A DNA stretch of 64,000 bases from Winogradskyella sp. (GTDB lineage Bacteria > Bacteroidota > Bacteroidia > Flavobacteriales > Flavobacteriaceae): the NCBI RefSeq assembly GCF_003712105.1, contig NZ_RHLG01000002.1:1-64000 (forward strand). Direction: 5' to 3'. The notes below the pieces were generated by a model, which had not been told where the DNA came from, ran no database searches, and saw only the letters and a list, made by a program, of their open reading frames with translations. Position numbers and translations under genes: made by a program. Below, piece by piece: positions 1 to 9,944 of the stretch (position 1 is its first letter; each line of letters begins with the position of its first letter).

Positions 1-1982
1 ATGTCAATGTCACTATTAGTCCAGAACCAATATTATCTACAACTTTAGATGCTACCGTATGTAGTGATGATGTAAGTGGTATTGTCTTAGATGTTGAGCC
101 AGGAAGTATAGCCGCTGCGACCTATAATATTATAGCAATTAATGATAATGGCTTAGTAGCCAGTGCAGGAGCACCAGTAGTAGGTAATGGATTTGGAGCC
201 AATGAAATCGCAGATGATGCCTATACCAATATGACTAATGCACCAGTAGTAGTGACGTATACTATAGTACCAGTGAGTGCAGATAATTGTGATGGAAACC
301 CATTTGATGTTAACCTAACAATTGACCCTGCACCAGCACCAAATTTAGGACCTCATGAGATACGGGTTTGTGACGATGACCCAACTCAAATTTTAGTTGA
401 GTTATTTAATTTGACACAATTAGAAGCGGTTATATTTGATGGTAACCTGGATTTATCGGCTGTTTATTTTAGAACATTACAAGATGCAATTGACAGGGTT
501 AATGGAATTCCAGACCCAATGAATTATCCTAATATAGACCCGGTTGAAACAATATATGTAAGGGTCGAAAACTCTTTCGATTGTTTTACTATAGTTGAAA
601 TTGAAATTGAAGTATTTGCATTACCAGATGCAAGTGTTGATGTCACCGACTGGCTAGTTTGTGAAAATGATACTGATTTTCTATTCGATTTTGAGCTGAA
701 TTCTAAAATACCTGAAATTCTTGGTCCTAGTCAAAGTGAAACTGATTTTGAAGTTACATTTTATTCGACACAAATTGCTGCTGATACTCAAGATCCTACA
801 TTTTTATTAGATGGTAATTCTCATCAGAATGTTGGTAATCCACAACCGATTTTTGTGGTCATAAGAAATAGAACGACAGACTGTATAGTTAGTTCACAAT
901 CATTTAATATTGAGGTGCAGGATGGAGCTGACGCTAACCCGGTATTTTACGAAGAATGCGATGTTGTTAATGATAATGATGGTTCAACTCAGTTTGATTT
1001 AGAATCTCAAATCCCTCTAATATTAGGCCCTGCTCAAAGTCTAGCTGATTTTAATGTTGATTTTTATGCTGATTTTGATGATGCCTTTGATGGTAATACC
1101 AATACATTACCTCTATTATATGAGAATATAGAAATACCTACCCAAATTATTTATGCCAGAGTTAGTAATGTACTAAGGCCTGATGAGTGCTTTGACATTG
1201 CTGAAATTACTCTACAAGTTAATCTTCTACCGATTGTTAATTTAGAACCTGATTATATTTTATGTCTTAATAGTACTCCAGAGGCTGTGGTTGATATACC
1301 TCCAATAATTGATACTGGTTTGTTAGACACGGACTATACCTTTATTTGGAGTTTAGACGGTGATGTCCTTGCGAGTGCCACAGGATCTAGCTTAGACCCT
1401 ACAAGTACTGGTGAAGGCTTATATTCTGTACTAGTCACCAATAACAATACTGGTTGTAATGATACGTTTAGCACTACGGTTACGGAGAGTGCATTACCTG
1501 ATAGTTTTGATGTAAGTTGGACAACGGAAACTTTTTCAGGAAATAATATAATTACTGTGAGTACTAGTGGGATTAGTACCTATGAATATAGTCTGGATAA
1601 TGGTCCATGGCAATTAAATAATGAATTTACTAATGTAACAGGAGGTTTACATACGGTTTTTGTTAGAGATATTAATGGTTGTGGTATGTTTTCAGAAGAT
1701 ATTGTTATTATTGACTATCCTAAATTTTTCACTCCAAATGGTGATGGTACTAATGATACATGGAAGATTAGTGGAATTGAAACACAAGCAGCAGCAGTTA
1801 TTTATATTTATGATAGATACGGCAAACTTCTAAAGCAATTAAGTCCTACAAGTCAAGGTTGGGATGGCACATACAACGGCAATCCTATGCCAAGTAATGA
1901 TTATTGGTTTACTTTAGAATATAGAGAGAATCTTACGAATGAAACTAGGACACTTAGTTCCCATTTCTCCTTAAAGCGTTAG
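1..1982 (+). CDS. Secreted repeat protein with type IX secretion type B sorting domain (5' partial)
   Basis: The reading frame is open from base 3, so the true start lies upstream of the window; the ATG at 231 is internal. What is visible is one complete about 102-residue repeat (bases 27-332), several Cys/Asp-rich adhesin-like modules, and a C-terminal gliding-motility-associated domain with the FTPNGDGTNDTW motif, a YDRYGKLLKQ strand and a terminal KR. This is the CHU_C/type B signal used for export through the type IX secretion system. The protein should be on the cell surface or released. Its C-terminal half closely matches that of the next gene, so the two are tandem paralogues. Ligand or adhesion target is unknown. 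Confidence 0.85.
   Translation, partial: VNVTISPEPILSTTLDATVCSDDVSGIVLDVEPGSIAAATYNIIAINDNGLVASAGAPVVGNGFGANEIADDAYTNMTNAPVVVTYTIVPVSADNCDGNPFDVNLTIDPAPAPNLGPHEIRVCDDDPTQILVELFNLTQLEAVIFDGNLDLSAVYFRTLQDAIDRVNGIPDPMNYPNIDPVETIYVRVENSFDCFTIVEIEIEVFALPDASVDVTDWLVCENDTDFLFDFELNSKIPEILGPSQSETDFEVTFYSTQIAADTQDPTFLLDGNSHQNVGNPQPIFVVIRNRTTDCIVSSQSFNIEVQDGADANPVFYEECDVVNDNDGSTQFDLESQIPLILGPAQSLADFNVDFYADFDDAFDGNTNTLPLLYENIEIPTQIIYARVSNVLRPDECFDIAEITLQVNLLPIVNLEPDYILCLNSTPEAVVDIPPIIDTGLLDTDYTFIWSLDGDVLASATGSSLDPTSTGEGLYSVLVTNNNTGCNDTFSTTVTESALPDSFDVSWTTETFSGNNIITVSTSGISTYEYSLDNGPWQLNNEFTNVTGGLHTVFVRDINGCGMFSEDIVIIDYPKFFTPNGDGTNDTWKISGIETQAAAVIYIYDRYGKLLKQLSPTSQGWDGTYNGNPMPSNDYWFTLEYRENLTNETRTLSSHFSLKR
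27..332 (+). repeat. 306-bp coding repeat, one unit
   Basis: This in-frame unit of 102 codons starts at Pro in PEPILSTTLDAT, contains GLVASAGAPVVGNGF, and ends just before the next Pro. It is the same unit that occurs three times in the downstream paralogue at 3085-4002. It probably encodes an immunoglobulin- or PKD-like surface domain. Confidence 0.75.
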
Positions 1983-2005
1983 TACATACATAAAACCTAA
2001 AATAA

Positions 2006-2035
2006 AAAAGCCTTTGAAGAAATTCGAAGGCTTTT
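2006..2035. terminator. Rho-independent terminator
   Basis: The arms GCCTTTGAA and TTCGAAGGC (one G-U pair) form a stem with loop GAAA, flanked by A and T runs. It ends the upstream gene. A nearly identical hairpin follows the paralogue at 6296-6328, so the terminator was duplicated with the gene. Confidence 0.85.
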
Positions 2036-2142
2036 TGCTTTATAAAAGACAAAAAGTTAGTCTTATAATGAAGAAGTTTTTAACCATTACTGGGGTTTTC
2101 TAATATATAATTGTTACATAATTAAATGCGTTATAGTTTAAG

Positions 2143-2150
2143 TAATTTTG
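2143..2150 (+). promoter_or_regulatory. Bacteroidota -7 promoter element
   Basis: TAATTTTG matches the TAnnTTTG -7 consensus of Bacteroidota sigma-70 promoters, 55 bp before the ATG at 2206. No convincing -33 TTTG is seen at the expected distance. Confidence 0.4.
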
Positions 2151-2205
2151 TTGTTACGCAATTTTAAGATTATTAATTTTAGAGTCTGAAACTTTCTGAA
2201 ACATT

Positions 2206-5200
2206 ATGATTAAAAAATACATTATCTGTTTTTTATTTTCAATTCTAACAATGGGGTTGACTGCCCAAATAAATTCTCCAGGTGGAGTAACATGTGATAT
2301 TGCTGGGCCTATTTGCTCTGATACATCAGGGAGTTTCGTTTTTGAAAACAATAATGATCCTAGTACAAATATTAATAACTCCATTGCTTGTCTACAGGAT
2401 GGCCCTAGACCTGCTTGGTTTTTTTTAAAAGTTGATCAGACCGGTGATTTAGAGTTTCAGATCATACAAGAAAGTACTGCAGGAGTTGGATTGGATGTAG
2501 ATTTCGTTTTATGGGGACCATTTTTATCAGAAACAGGTAATTGTAACAATATTGATTTCGTATGCAACCCACAATTTCCCAATAGTCCAGCAAATGGTTG
2601 CCCAAATAATACGACAAATCCTGGTGCATATCCCAACGCAAATACGAATATTGTGGACTGTAGCTATTCACCAAATTCTATCGAAAACATGACAATACCA
2701 AATGCTGTTTCCGGAGAATTTTATTTACTTCTAGTAACAAATTTTGATGGAGGAAATGGCACTATAGAAATTGTTCAAACAAATTTTGGTAACCCTGGTG
2801 GCGGTTCTACGGATTGTGACATAATAAATGCAGATGGTATTTTGGGACCAGATCTTAGTTTCTGCGGACCTGGATCAACAACTTTAGACGCCAACCCTGC
2901 TAATGATCCAAGTTTTGTTGATTTCGCTTGGGAGTTTAATGACGGTACGGGTTTTGCTCCAATAGCCGGCACTGATGGAATGTCTTCTATATCAGTATCT
3001 AATACAGGTGAATATCAGGTTACAATCACAGATACAAATGGAAACTCAGATGATGATTTAATACTAGTCACAATTTTCGACTTGCCTATCTTAGCTACCA
3101 CCTTAGATGCAACAATTTGTAGTGATGAAGTCAATAACGTTGTATTGGATGTTGAGTCGGGAAGCGTAGCTGCTGCTGCTTATAACATTACTGCTATTAA
3201 TACAAATGGACTAGTAGCTAGTGCAGGTGCACCAGTTGTTGGTAACGGATTTACTGCTAACGAAATTGCAGATGATGCATATACAAATACAACAAATACT
3301 CCAGTAATAGTTACTTACACAATAGTACCTGTAAGTGCTGATAATTGTGAAGGTAATCCTTTTGATATTAACGTTACAATCAATCCTGAACCTGTTTTGT
3401 CTACTACTTTAGATACTACCGTATGTAGTGATGATGCTAGTGGTATTGTATTAGATATTGCGGCAGGAAGTATTATGGCAACAACATATAACATTATAAG
3501 TATTGACACTAATGGTTTAGTAATCAGTGCTGGAACACCAACTGTAGGTGTCGGTTTTGGAGCTAATGAAATTGTAGATGATGCATATACCAATACAACA
3601 GGCGTACCCGTAGTAGTTACATATATCGTCGTTCCTGCAAGTGCCGATAATTGTGAAGGCAATCCAGTAGATGTTAATTTAACGGTTAACCCAGAACCAG
3701 TTTTGTCAACTACTTTGGATATCCCCGTCTGTAGCGAAGTACCTTCAGGACTCTTGCTAGATGTTGAACTAGGTAGTGTGGCAGCTGCCACATATAATAT
3801 TACAGCCATAAATACTAATGGTTTAGTTGCCAGCGCAGGATTACCTGTTGTGGGCATTGGTTTTGGTGCCAATGAAATAGCAGACGATGCGTATACAAAT
3901 AATACTAATGCACCAGTTATAGTAACGTATACAATTGTGCCAATTAGTGCTGACAATTGCTTAGGAGAGCCTTTAGATGTTAACTTAACGATTAATCCAC
4001 TTCCAGTTATAACAAATACAGTTGATTTGCTTCAATGCGATAATGATACTGACGGCTTTTCAGATTTTAATTTAACAGAAGCTGAGATTTTAATATCTAC
4101 AAATGCCGCTAATGAAACGTTCACTTACTATTTAACACCAGCAGACGCGGCTAATGGTACTAATGCGATTGCAAATCCAACAGCTTATACCAATACTGAT
4201 CCTTCTTCTAATCCAGATATTATATATGTAAGAGTAGAAAGTGCTGCTTTATGTTTTAGAGTAGCACAATTAAACCTGTTTGTATCTGCTACTCAGATAC
4301 CAGCAAATATTGAAATACTTTATGAAGTTTGTGATTCAGATGCGGTTGATAACGATATAGCAAATGGAATTGAAAGTTTCGATTTTAGTGATGCCGAAGC
4401 TCAAATTAGAACCCAAGCTATGTTGCCAGTAGGACAGAATTTAACGTTTACTTTCTATGAGTCTCAAGCAGATGCTTTAGCCGAAATTAATGCTATTCCA
4501 GATATATCAAATCATAGAAATGATGCATCTCCTTTTGAGCAGGAAATATATGTTAGGGTAGATAGTGATGTAGATAATGCGTGTGTAGGTCTTGGTATTC
4601 ATGTACGGTTAAGAACCATCAACCCTACACCAAACTTAAACCCAGATCCAATTATTCTATGCGATGATGTTACTGTGGGAGATCTGTCTGAAGAGTTTAA
4701 TTTAACCATAAGAGAAGCTTTTATTTTTAATGGAGATCCAGATGTTACTGCAACTTACCATACTACTTTTGCTGGCGCAAATGCATCTGATAACTCTATT
4801 CCAACGCCAGCGGCTTATAATAACACAAATCCATCCGAAACTATCTTTGTTAGAGTCACTAACACGATAACAACATGTTATGCTATAGTTGAATTAGATA
4901 TCCTTGTGAATCCATTACCAGATGACAATGTTGTAATTGCAGATTTCTTTGAATGTGAGAACAATACGGATTTTGTTGTTGGATTTGATTTAGATTCTAA
5001 AACGGATGAAATCCTTAATGGTCAAGATGCAATGCAGTTCGCGGTAACCTACCATGAAACTCAAGCAGATGCTGATAACTTAGTCAATCCATTAACAAGC
5101 CCGTATGATAATATAAGCAATCCGCAACCAATTTTTGTTGCAGTAACGAATACAACAACAGGATGCTCTATAAGTACGCTTTCGTTTAATATTGAAGTTA

Positions 5201-6267
5201 ATGAAGATGCTGAAGCGACTAACGATTTTTATGAAGAATGTGATGAGGTAAATGCGAATGACGGGTCTACTCAATTTGATTTGGCATCTAGAATCCCAAT
5301 TATTTTAAATGGTCAAGATCCAAATGCTTTTAGTATAGCATTTTTTGATGATCTTGATGAAGCTAATAATAATGAGTTATCTGAGCAACTACCTCTACTG
5401 TATGAGAATATTACTAATCCTCAGATCATTTATGCTAGAGTAAGCAATGTTATTAGGCCAGATGAGTGTTTTGCAGTAGCAGAGGTTATATTACAAACCA
5501 ATTTGCTTCCAATTTTCGATTTAGAAGATGAATATATTTTGTGCTTATCAAGTAATAACGAAGCTGTAGTGGATGTACCACCAGTATTAGATACTGGATT
5601 GTCAGATTCAGATTATACGTTTGAATGGAGTTTAGATGGTAATGTACTGCCAGCACAAACAGGATCAAGCCTTATTCCTATACAAGGCGGAACCTATGAG
5701 GTGGTTGTTACAGATGTGTCCACCTCTGCAGTTACGATGTGTACAGACTCTGATTCTGCAGAAGTCATAGAAAGCGCATTACCAGATACATTTGATGTAG
5801 ATGTTATATCAGAAGCATTTACGGGTAATAATATAATTCTAGCTACAGCTGGAGGTATAAGTACTTACGAGTATAGTTTAGATAATGGTGCATGGCAACT
5901 AGATAATGAGTTTAGCGATGTAGATGGAGGAGATCATGTCGTGGCGGTAAGAGATGTTAATGGTTGTGGTATAGTTACCAGAAATGTAACCGTTATAGAC
6001 TTCCCTAAATTCTTTACGCCAAATGGTGATGGTACAAATGATACATGGAATATAGAAGGCATAAGCACACAACCATCAGCGATTATATTCATATTTGATA
6101 GATATGGTAAACTATTAAAGCAATTAAGTCCAACTAGTCCTGGTTGGGATGGTACCTTTCAAGGAAATAATATGCCATCAACCGATTATTGGTTTAGACT
6201 AGAGTATATCGAACCTATTAATAACGAAATGAGAACCTTTACATCTCATTTTGCACTTAAACGATAA
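2206..6267 (+). CDS. Giant secreted repeat protein with type IX secretion type B sorting domain
   Basis: This 1353-residue protein has a signal peptide (MIKKYIICFLFSILTMGLTAQ). The N-terminal domain (about residues 25-200) is Cys-rich and resembles the domain often found before such repeats in Flavobacteriia. A PKD-like segment follows (about 205-290), then three 102-residue repeats (about 294-599), Cys/Asp-rich modules each containing YVRV-type strands (about 600-1190), and a C-terminal type B sorting domain (FTPNGDGTNDTW, about 1268-1353). Signal peptide plus sorting domain imply Sec export followed by type IX secretion to the surface. From about residue 900 onward it parallels the upstream paralogue almost module for module. 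Its function is probably adhesion or a gliding-related surface layer, which is inference. Confidence 0.88.
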   Translation: MIKKYIICFLFSILTMGLTAQINSPGGVTCDIAGPICSDTSGSFVFENNNDPSTNINNSIACLQDGPRPAWFFLKVDQTGDLEFQIIQESTAGVGLDVDFVLWGPFLSETGNCNNIDFVCNPQFPNSPANGCPNNTTNPGAYPNANTNIVDCSYSPNSIENMTIPNAVSGEFYLLLVTNFDGGNGTIEIVQTNFGNPGGGSTDCDIINADGILGPDLSFCGPGSTTLDANPANDPSFVDFAWEFNDGTGFAPIAGTDGMSSISVSNTGEYQVTITDTNGNSDDDLILVTIFDLPILATTLDATICSDEVNNVVLDVESGSVAAAAYNITAINTNGLVASAGAPVVGNGFTANEIADDAYTNTTNTPVIVTYTIVPVSADNCEGNPFDINVTINPEPVLSTTLDTTVCSDDASGIVLDIAAGSIMATTYNIISIDTNGLVISAGTPTVGVGFGANEIVDDAYTNTTGVPVVVTYIVVPASADNCEGNPVDVNLTVNPEPVLSTTLDIPVCSEVPSGLLLDVELGSVAAATYNITAINTNGLVASAGLPVVGIGFGANEIADDAYTNNTNAPVIVTYTIVPISADNCLGEPLDVNLTINPLPVITNTVDLLQCDNDTDGFSDFNLTEAEILISTNAANETFTYYLTPADAANGTNAIANPTAYTNTDPSSNPDIIYVRVESAALCFRVAQLNLFVSATQIPANIEILYEVCDSDAVDNDIANGIESFDFSDAEAQIRTQAMLPVGQNLTFTFYESQADALAEINAIPDISNHRNDASPFEQEIYVRVDSDVDNACVGLGIHVRLRTINPTPNLNPDPIILCDDVTVGDLSEEFNLTIREAFIFNGDPDVTATYHTTFAGANASDNSIPTPAAYNNTNPSETIFVRVTNTITTCYAIVELDILVNPLPDDNVVIADFFECENNTDFVVGFDLDSKTDEILNGQDAMQFAVTYHETQADADNLVNPLTSPYDNISNPQPIFVAVTNTTTGCSISTLSFNIEVNEDAEATNDFYEECDEVNANDGSTQFDLASRIPIILNGQDPNAFSIAFFDDLDEANNNELSEQLPLLYENITNPQIIYARVSNVIRPDECFAVAEVILQTNLLPIFDLEDEYILCLSSNNEAVVDVPPVLDTGLSDSDYTFEWSLDGNVLPAQTGSSLIPIQGGTYEVVVTDVSTSAVTMCTDSDSAEVIESALPDTFDVDVISEAFTGNNIILATAGGISTYEYSLDNGAWQLDNEFSDVDGGDHVVAVRDVNGCGIVTRNVTVIDFPKFFTPNGDGTNDTWNIEGISTQPSAIIFIFDRYGKLLKQLSPTSPGWDGTFQGNNMPSTDYWFRLEYIEPINNEMRTFTSHFALKR
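3085..4002 (+). repeat. Three tandem 306-bp coding repeats
   Basis: Units start at 3085, 3391 and 3697, each 102 codons, with matching landmarks TTLD..., AxTYNI, GLVxSAG, GFxANEI, DDAYTN and VTYxxVP. The period is an exact multiple of three and the frame stays open. They are diverged at synonymous positions, so the duplication is not very recent. They can drive recombination between the two paralogous genes. Confidence 0.85.
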
Positions 6268-6295
6268 GTAATGATGAACAACATTCGTTGAGAAT

Positions 6296-6328
6296 AAAAA
6301 AGCCTTTGAAGAAATTCAAAGGCTTTTT
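6296..6328. terminator. Bidirectional Rho-independent terminator
   Basis: A perfect stem GCCTTTGAA/TTCAAAGGC with loop GAAA is flanked by A and T runs, between the convergent repeat-protein gene and rho. It can serve both strands. Confidence 0.88.
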
Positions 6329-6346
6329 ACTTATGTACTAAAATGA

Positions 6347-7921
6347 TTAACCGTTCATGGAGATTAAAAATTCTTCATTATTTCTAGTTTGCTTGAAGCG
6401 ATCTTGAATGAATTCCATAGCTTCAACAGGATTCATATCAGCAAGATATTTACGCATTATCCACATACGCTGTATCGTTGCATCGTCAAGTAACAAGTCA
6501 TCACGACGTGTACTAGATGACGTTAAATCAATTGCAGGGAAAATACGACGGTTGGCAATTTTACGATCTAACTGTAGCTCCATATTACCAGTACCTTTGA
6601 ATTCTTCAAAAATTACTTCATCCATTTTTGAGCCTGTTTCTGTTAATGCAGTTGCAATAATTGTAAGAGAACCGCCATTTTCTATGTTACGAGCAGCACC
6701 AAAGAAACGCTTAGGTTTGTGTAATGCATTAGCATCAACACCACCAGATAATATTTTACCAGATGCAGGTTGTACCGTATTATAAGCACGAGCTAAACGT
6801 GTAATAGAATCTAAAAGAATAACAACATCATGGCCACACTCTACAAGGCGCTTTGCTTTTTCTAGAACAATATTTGCAATTTTTACATGCTCGTGGGCTT
6901 CTTTATCAAATGTAGAAGCAATTACTTCACCACGCACATTACGCTGCATGTCAGTTACCTCTTCAGGGCGCTCATCGATAAGCAGTATCATTTGGTAAAC
7001 TTCAGGATGGTTAGCGGCAATAGCATTAGCCACATCCTTTAGTAACATCGTTTTACCTGTTTTAGGTTGTGATACAATCATACCTCGTTGGCCTTTACCA
7101 ATAGGAGAGAACAAGTCCATAATTCTAGTAGAAATAGTACTCTGTCTCTCAGCTAGATTAAACTTCTCTTTTGGAAATAAAGGTGTTAAATGTTCAAATG
7201 CCACACGGTCTCTAACCACTTGTGGACTTAATCCGTTAATCTTACTGACTTTAATTAAAGGGAAATATTTTTCACCTTCTTTTGGTGGTCGTACATGACC
7301 TAAAACGGTATCTCCAGTTTTAAGACCAAATAATCTTATTTGAGATTGAGAAACATAGATATCGTCTGGTGAAGTCAAGTAGTTGTAGTCAGAAGATCTT
7401 AAAAACCCATAACCATCCTGCATAATATCTAGAACACCTTCGCTTTCTATGATTGCATCAAATTCAAAATCAGGCTCACGATAACGATTTCTGTTATCCT
7501 TATTACCATTATTTTTAGAATTGTTGTTAGTGTTATGTTGATTGTTGTTATTGTTTTTTTGACGATGTTGCTGACGGTTATTATTATTATGTTTTTGATT
7601 GTTATCTTTTTTATCGTCAGTTTTTGCCTCCTTATTATCAGAGAAATCCATAGTTTGTTGTTCTTTTGCCTCTTGCTGTGGTTTTTGAACACGTTCTCTA
7701 CGCTGTCTCTGTCTTTGTGGCTTTTGGTTATTTTTTTCTTCTGTAGCGTTTTCTTCTTTAGCTACAGCTTTTACAGCACCTGGGTTAGAAGCTTGATAAT
7801 CAAGAATTTGATAAACCAAATCAAGCTTTTTTAACGAGCGATACTTAGGTACTTTTAGTTGTTTAGCAATATCCTGTAATTCAGGTAGTTTCTTTGCTTT
7901 TAACTGAGAAATTTCAAACAT
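6347..7921 (-). CDS. rho: Transcription termination factor Rho
   Basis: ATP-dependent RNA helicase of 524 residues that ends transcription at Rho-dependent sites. The N-terminal helical Rho_N region (about residues 1-50, [19 protein letters not shown]) is followed by an unusual low-complexity insert of about 100 residues rich in Asn, Gln, Lys and Arg (about 60-150). Next come the cold-shock RNA-binding domain (about 155-230, [14 protein letters not shown]) and the RecA-like motor with Walker A PKTGKTML, Walker [17 protein letters not shown] and the Q/R-loop region. E. coli Rho has about 420 residues; the extra length is the insert, which is known in Bacteroidota Rho proteins. The gene is convergent with the repeat-protein gene and divergent from the DUF4293 gene. 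Confidence 0.97.
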   Translation of the reverse strand: MFEISQLKAKKLPELQDIAKQLKVPKYRSLKKLDLVYQILDYQASNPGAVKAVAKEENATEEKNNQKPQRQRQRRERVQKPQQEAKEQQTMDFSDNKEAKTDDKKDNNQKHNNNNRQQHRQKNNNNNQHNTNNNSKNNGNKDNRNRYREPDFEFDAIIESEGVLDIMQDGYGFLRSSDYNYLTSPDDIYVSQSQIRLFGLKTGDTVLGHVRPPKEGEKYFPLIKVSKINGLSPQVVRDRVAFEHLTPLFPKEKFNLAERQSTISTRIMDLFSPIGKGQRGMIVSQPKTGKTMLLKDVANAIAANHPEVYQMILLIDERPEEVTDMQRNVRGEVIASTFDKEAHEHVKIANIVLEKAKRLVECGHDVVILLDSITRLARAYNTVQPASGKILSGGVDANALHKPKRFFGAARNIENGGSLTIIATALTETGSKMDEVIFEEFKGTGNMELQLDRKIANRRIFPAIDLTSSSTRRDDLLLDDATIQRMWIMRKYLADMNPVEAMEFIQDRFKQTRNNEEFLISMNG

Positions 7922-8101
7922 TAGTATGTGTGTATAGTAATAATTATGATAATGATTAATTAAAATTTTCTATTAAAATCCGATAAAAGAAAATGAGAAA
8001 TTAAATCTGAAGAAATCTTAATCCGTAATTGTTTAATTGGATTAGTACTGCAAGTATACAATATTTATTTAAATTTTTCATACCAATTAAAAATAAACTA
8101 C

Positions 8102-8109
8102 TAATTTTG
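8102..8109 (+). promoter_or_regulatory. -7 promoter element of the DUF4293 gene
   Basis: TAATTTTG fits TAnnTTTG, 22 bp before the ATG at 8132. The -33 element is weak. Confidence 0.4.
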
Positions 8110-8131
8110 TGCTTCAATTTTATTAAAAGTA

Positions 8132-8542
8132 ATGATTCAACGTATACAAACCCTGTATTTAATAGTCGCAGTTATAGTTTCTGCAGGCTTAATTTTTGTA
8201 TTCGATCTGTTTACAAATAATAATCAGGAAGTTGTATTTGCAAGAGATAATTACCTGTATTTAGGTTTGTTTTTAGGCTCAGCGTTGTTATCTTTGATTT
8301 CGATATTTAGTTTTAAAAATAGAAAATCCCAGTTTATAATGGGACGACTTAATATAATATTAAACTTTATTTTACTAGGAGTGTTCGTGTATCAATCTCT
8401 AAATTTATCTGGAGAAACTGATGTTTCTGAGAAAGGTATTGGGATGATTCTTCCTATTTTTTCTATCGTGTTTTTAGCCTTAGCAAATAAGGCAATTAAA
8501 AAGGACGAAGATCTTGTAAAATCTGTAGATAGATTACGATAA
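8132..8542 (+). CDS. DUF4293 family membrane protein
   Basis: This 136-residue protein has four predicted membrane segments (about residues 6-26, 43-61, 71-90 and 104-122). The opening MIQRIQTLYLIVAVIVSAGL is the signature of the DUF4293 family, found next to rho in many Bacteroidota. Its function is unknown. It is divergent from rho and ends at a strong hairpin terminator. Confidence 0.88.
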   Translation: MIQRIQTLYLIVAVIVSAGLIFVFDLFTNNNQEVVFARDNYLYLGLFLGSALLSLISIFSFKNRKSQFIMGRLNIILNFILLGVFVYQSLNLSGETDVSEKGIGMILPIFSIVFLALANKAIKKDEDLVKSVDRLR

Positions 8543-8571
8543 ACACCTAAAATCTTAGTAGTATTAGTGCG

Positions 8572-8603
8572 AAAAGCCCAAGATGAATAATCTTGGGCTT
8601 TTT
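8572..8603. terminator. Bidirectional Rho-independent terminator
   Basis: AAGCCCAAGAT and its perfect complement ATCTTGGGCTT flank loop GAATA, with A and T runs on both sides. It lies between two convergent genes. Confidence 0.88.
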
Positions 8604-8606
8604 ATT

Positions 8607-9104
8607 TCAACGTCTATTAAATTCAATGACTTCTAAATTGTCGATCTTACCTTGTTCTATGGTAAAACGTAACATGGTTCTTATTTTATGAAAACCATGC
8701 TTGCCAACTGCACCAGGATTCATGTGAAGCAAACCAAGTGCTTTATCTGGCATAACCTTTAAAATATGCGAATGCCCACATATAAATAACTTTGGAGGAT
8801 TAGCAGTAATTTCTGCTCTTACTCTCGAGTTGTATTTTGGAGGATATCCACCAATATGAGTCATCCATACATCTAATCCTTCACAAGTAAATCGGTTTTG
8901 TTCTGGAAATTCTGCCCGAGCTTTTGCGTCATCAATATTGCCATAAACAGCTCGTAATGGTTTCAACGCTTTTATCGCATCCGTCACTTCAAGATTTCCT
9001 ATATCACCAGCATGCCAAACTTCATCCGATGATTTTACATATTTTAAAATATCGTCATCTATATAACTATGTGTATCCGAAAGCAGAAGTATTTTTTTAG
9101 TCAC
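8607..9104 (-). CDS. YfcE/MJ0936-type metallophosphoesterase
   Basis: This 165-residue cytoplasmic phosphodiesterase of the calcineurin-like fold has the metal motifs LSDTHS (residues 8-13), HAGDIG, YGNID, MTHIGGYPP and CGHSH in the usual order. The length is normal for the YfcE subfamily. The start is GTG (9102-9104); no in-frame ATG lies nearby and the protein begins MTKKILLLSDTHS as expected. Its physiological substrate is not known. It is divergent from truA. Confidence 0.9.
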   Translation of the reverse strand: MTKKILLLSDTHSYIDDDILKYVKSSDEVWHAGDIGNLEVTDAIKALKPLRAVYGNIDDAKARAEFPEQNRFTCEGLDVWMTHIGGYPPKYNSRVRAEITANPPKLFICGHSHILKVMPDKALGLLHMNPGAVGKHGFHKIRTMLRFTIEQGKIDNLEVIEFNRR

Positions 9105-9161
9105 GAAATATTTTGAAATAATGTTTTGTTAATATGGCGTTAGTCTTAGCAGGAATAGAAT

Positions 9162-9169
9162 TATCTTTG
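9162..9169 (+). promoter_or_regulatory. -7 promoter element of truA
   Basis: TATCTTTG fits TAnnTTTG, 28 bp before the TTG start of truA. This short leader supports the TTG start rather than any codon further upstream. Confidence 0.45.
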
Positions 9170-9197
9170 ATGATTCTAATTGCAAAAGTAACAGTTT

Positions 9198-9941
9198 TTG
9201 AGGTACTTTATTGAGTTATCTTATAATGGAAAGGCTTACCATGGATGGCAGATTCAGCCTAATGCGGTGACTGTGCAACAAACTATAGAAGATGCACTTT
9301 CAAAACTATTAGGTCAGCCATTAAATATTGTTGGTGCTGGAAGAACTGATACTGGTGTACACGCGTCACAAATGTACGCACATTTTGATTTTGATGAAGC
9401 ATTAGATGAAAAGCAACTTCAGTTCAAGCTAAATTCATTTTTACCAAAAGATATTGCAATACATTCGATCCAGCAGGTAAATGATGAAGCACATGCTCGA
9501 TTTTCAGCAATAAAGAGAACCTACGATTATAAAATAGCATTGACAAAAAATGTGTTTTTATATGACTATGCTTATCATGTTCATCAGCGATTGGATGTTG
9601 ATAAAATGAATGAAGCTGCTGCTATTTTGTTAGAATACCAAGATTTCCAGTGCTTCTCTAAGAGTAATACAGATGTTAAGACTTACATCTGTAACATTGA
9701 ATATGCTAAATGGAATCTAAAAGATAATCTTCTTGTGTTTACAATTAGCGCTGACCGTTTTTTACGCAACATGGTAAGAGCTATCGTTGGGACATTAGTT
9801 ACAATAGGTTTAGGGAAGTTAGAGGCAAAAGAAATGCATAGAATTATTGCATCAAAAGATAGAGGAGAAGCAGGTTTTTCGGTACCTGCAAAAGGGTTAT
9901 ATTTGACTGAGGTTCATTATCCAAATACTATTAAGGTTTAA
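9198..9941 (+). CDS. truA: tRNA pseudouridine(38-40) synthase TruA
   Basis: Converts uridine to pseudouridine at positions 38-40 of the tRNA anticodon arm. The 247-residue protein has the family opening RYFIELSYNGKAYHGWQ, the catalytic-Asp motif GAGRTDTGVHA (about residues 46-56) and the conserved FLRNMVRAIVG near the C-terminus. The start is TTG at 9198; the first in-frame ATG would delete the active site. The next gene begins 3 bp after its stop, so the two are probably cotranscribed. Confidence 0.96.
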   Translation: MRYFIELSYNGKAYHGWQIQPNAVTVQQTIEDALSKLLGQPLNIVGAGRTDTGVHASQMYAHFDFDEALDEKQLQFKLNSFLPKDIAIHSIQQVNDEAHARFSAIKRTYDYKIALTKNVFLYDYAYHVHQRLDVDKMNEAAAILLEYQDFQCFSKSNTDVKTYICNIEYAKWNLKDNLLVFTISADRFLRNMVRAIVGTLVTIGLGKLEAKEMHRIIASKDRGEAGFSVPAKGLYLTEVHYPNTIKV

Positions 9942-9944
9942 TAT

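Noticed and set aside
3315..3956. 213-codon frame on the minus strand
   Set aside because: It lies opposite the 306-bp repeats of the secreted protein and has a biased low-complexity composition (Ser/Thr/Ala/Val). It is a shadow caused by the repeats.
3085..4002. Regularly spaced repeats, considered as CRISPR
   Set aside because: Units are 306 bp, in frame, without short identical repeats separated by unique spacers. They are protein domain repeats.
7447..7834. Frames on both strands within rho encoding Ile- or Leu/Phe-rich peptides
   Set aside because: They are alternative frames of the Asn/Gln-rich insert of Rho.
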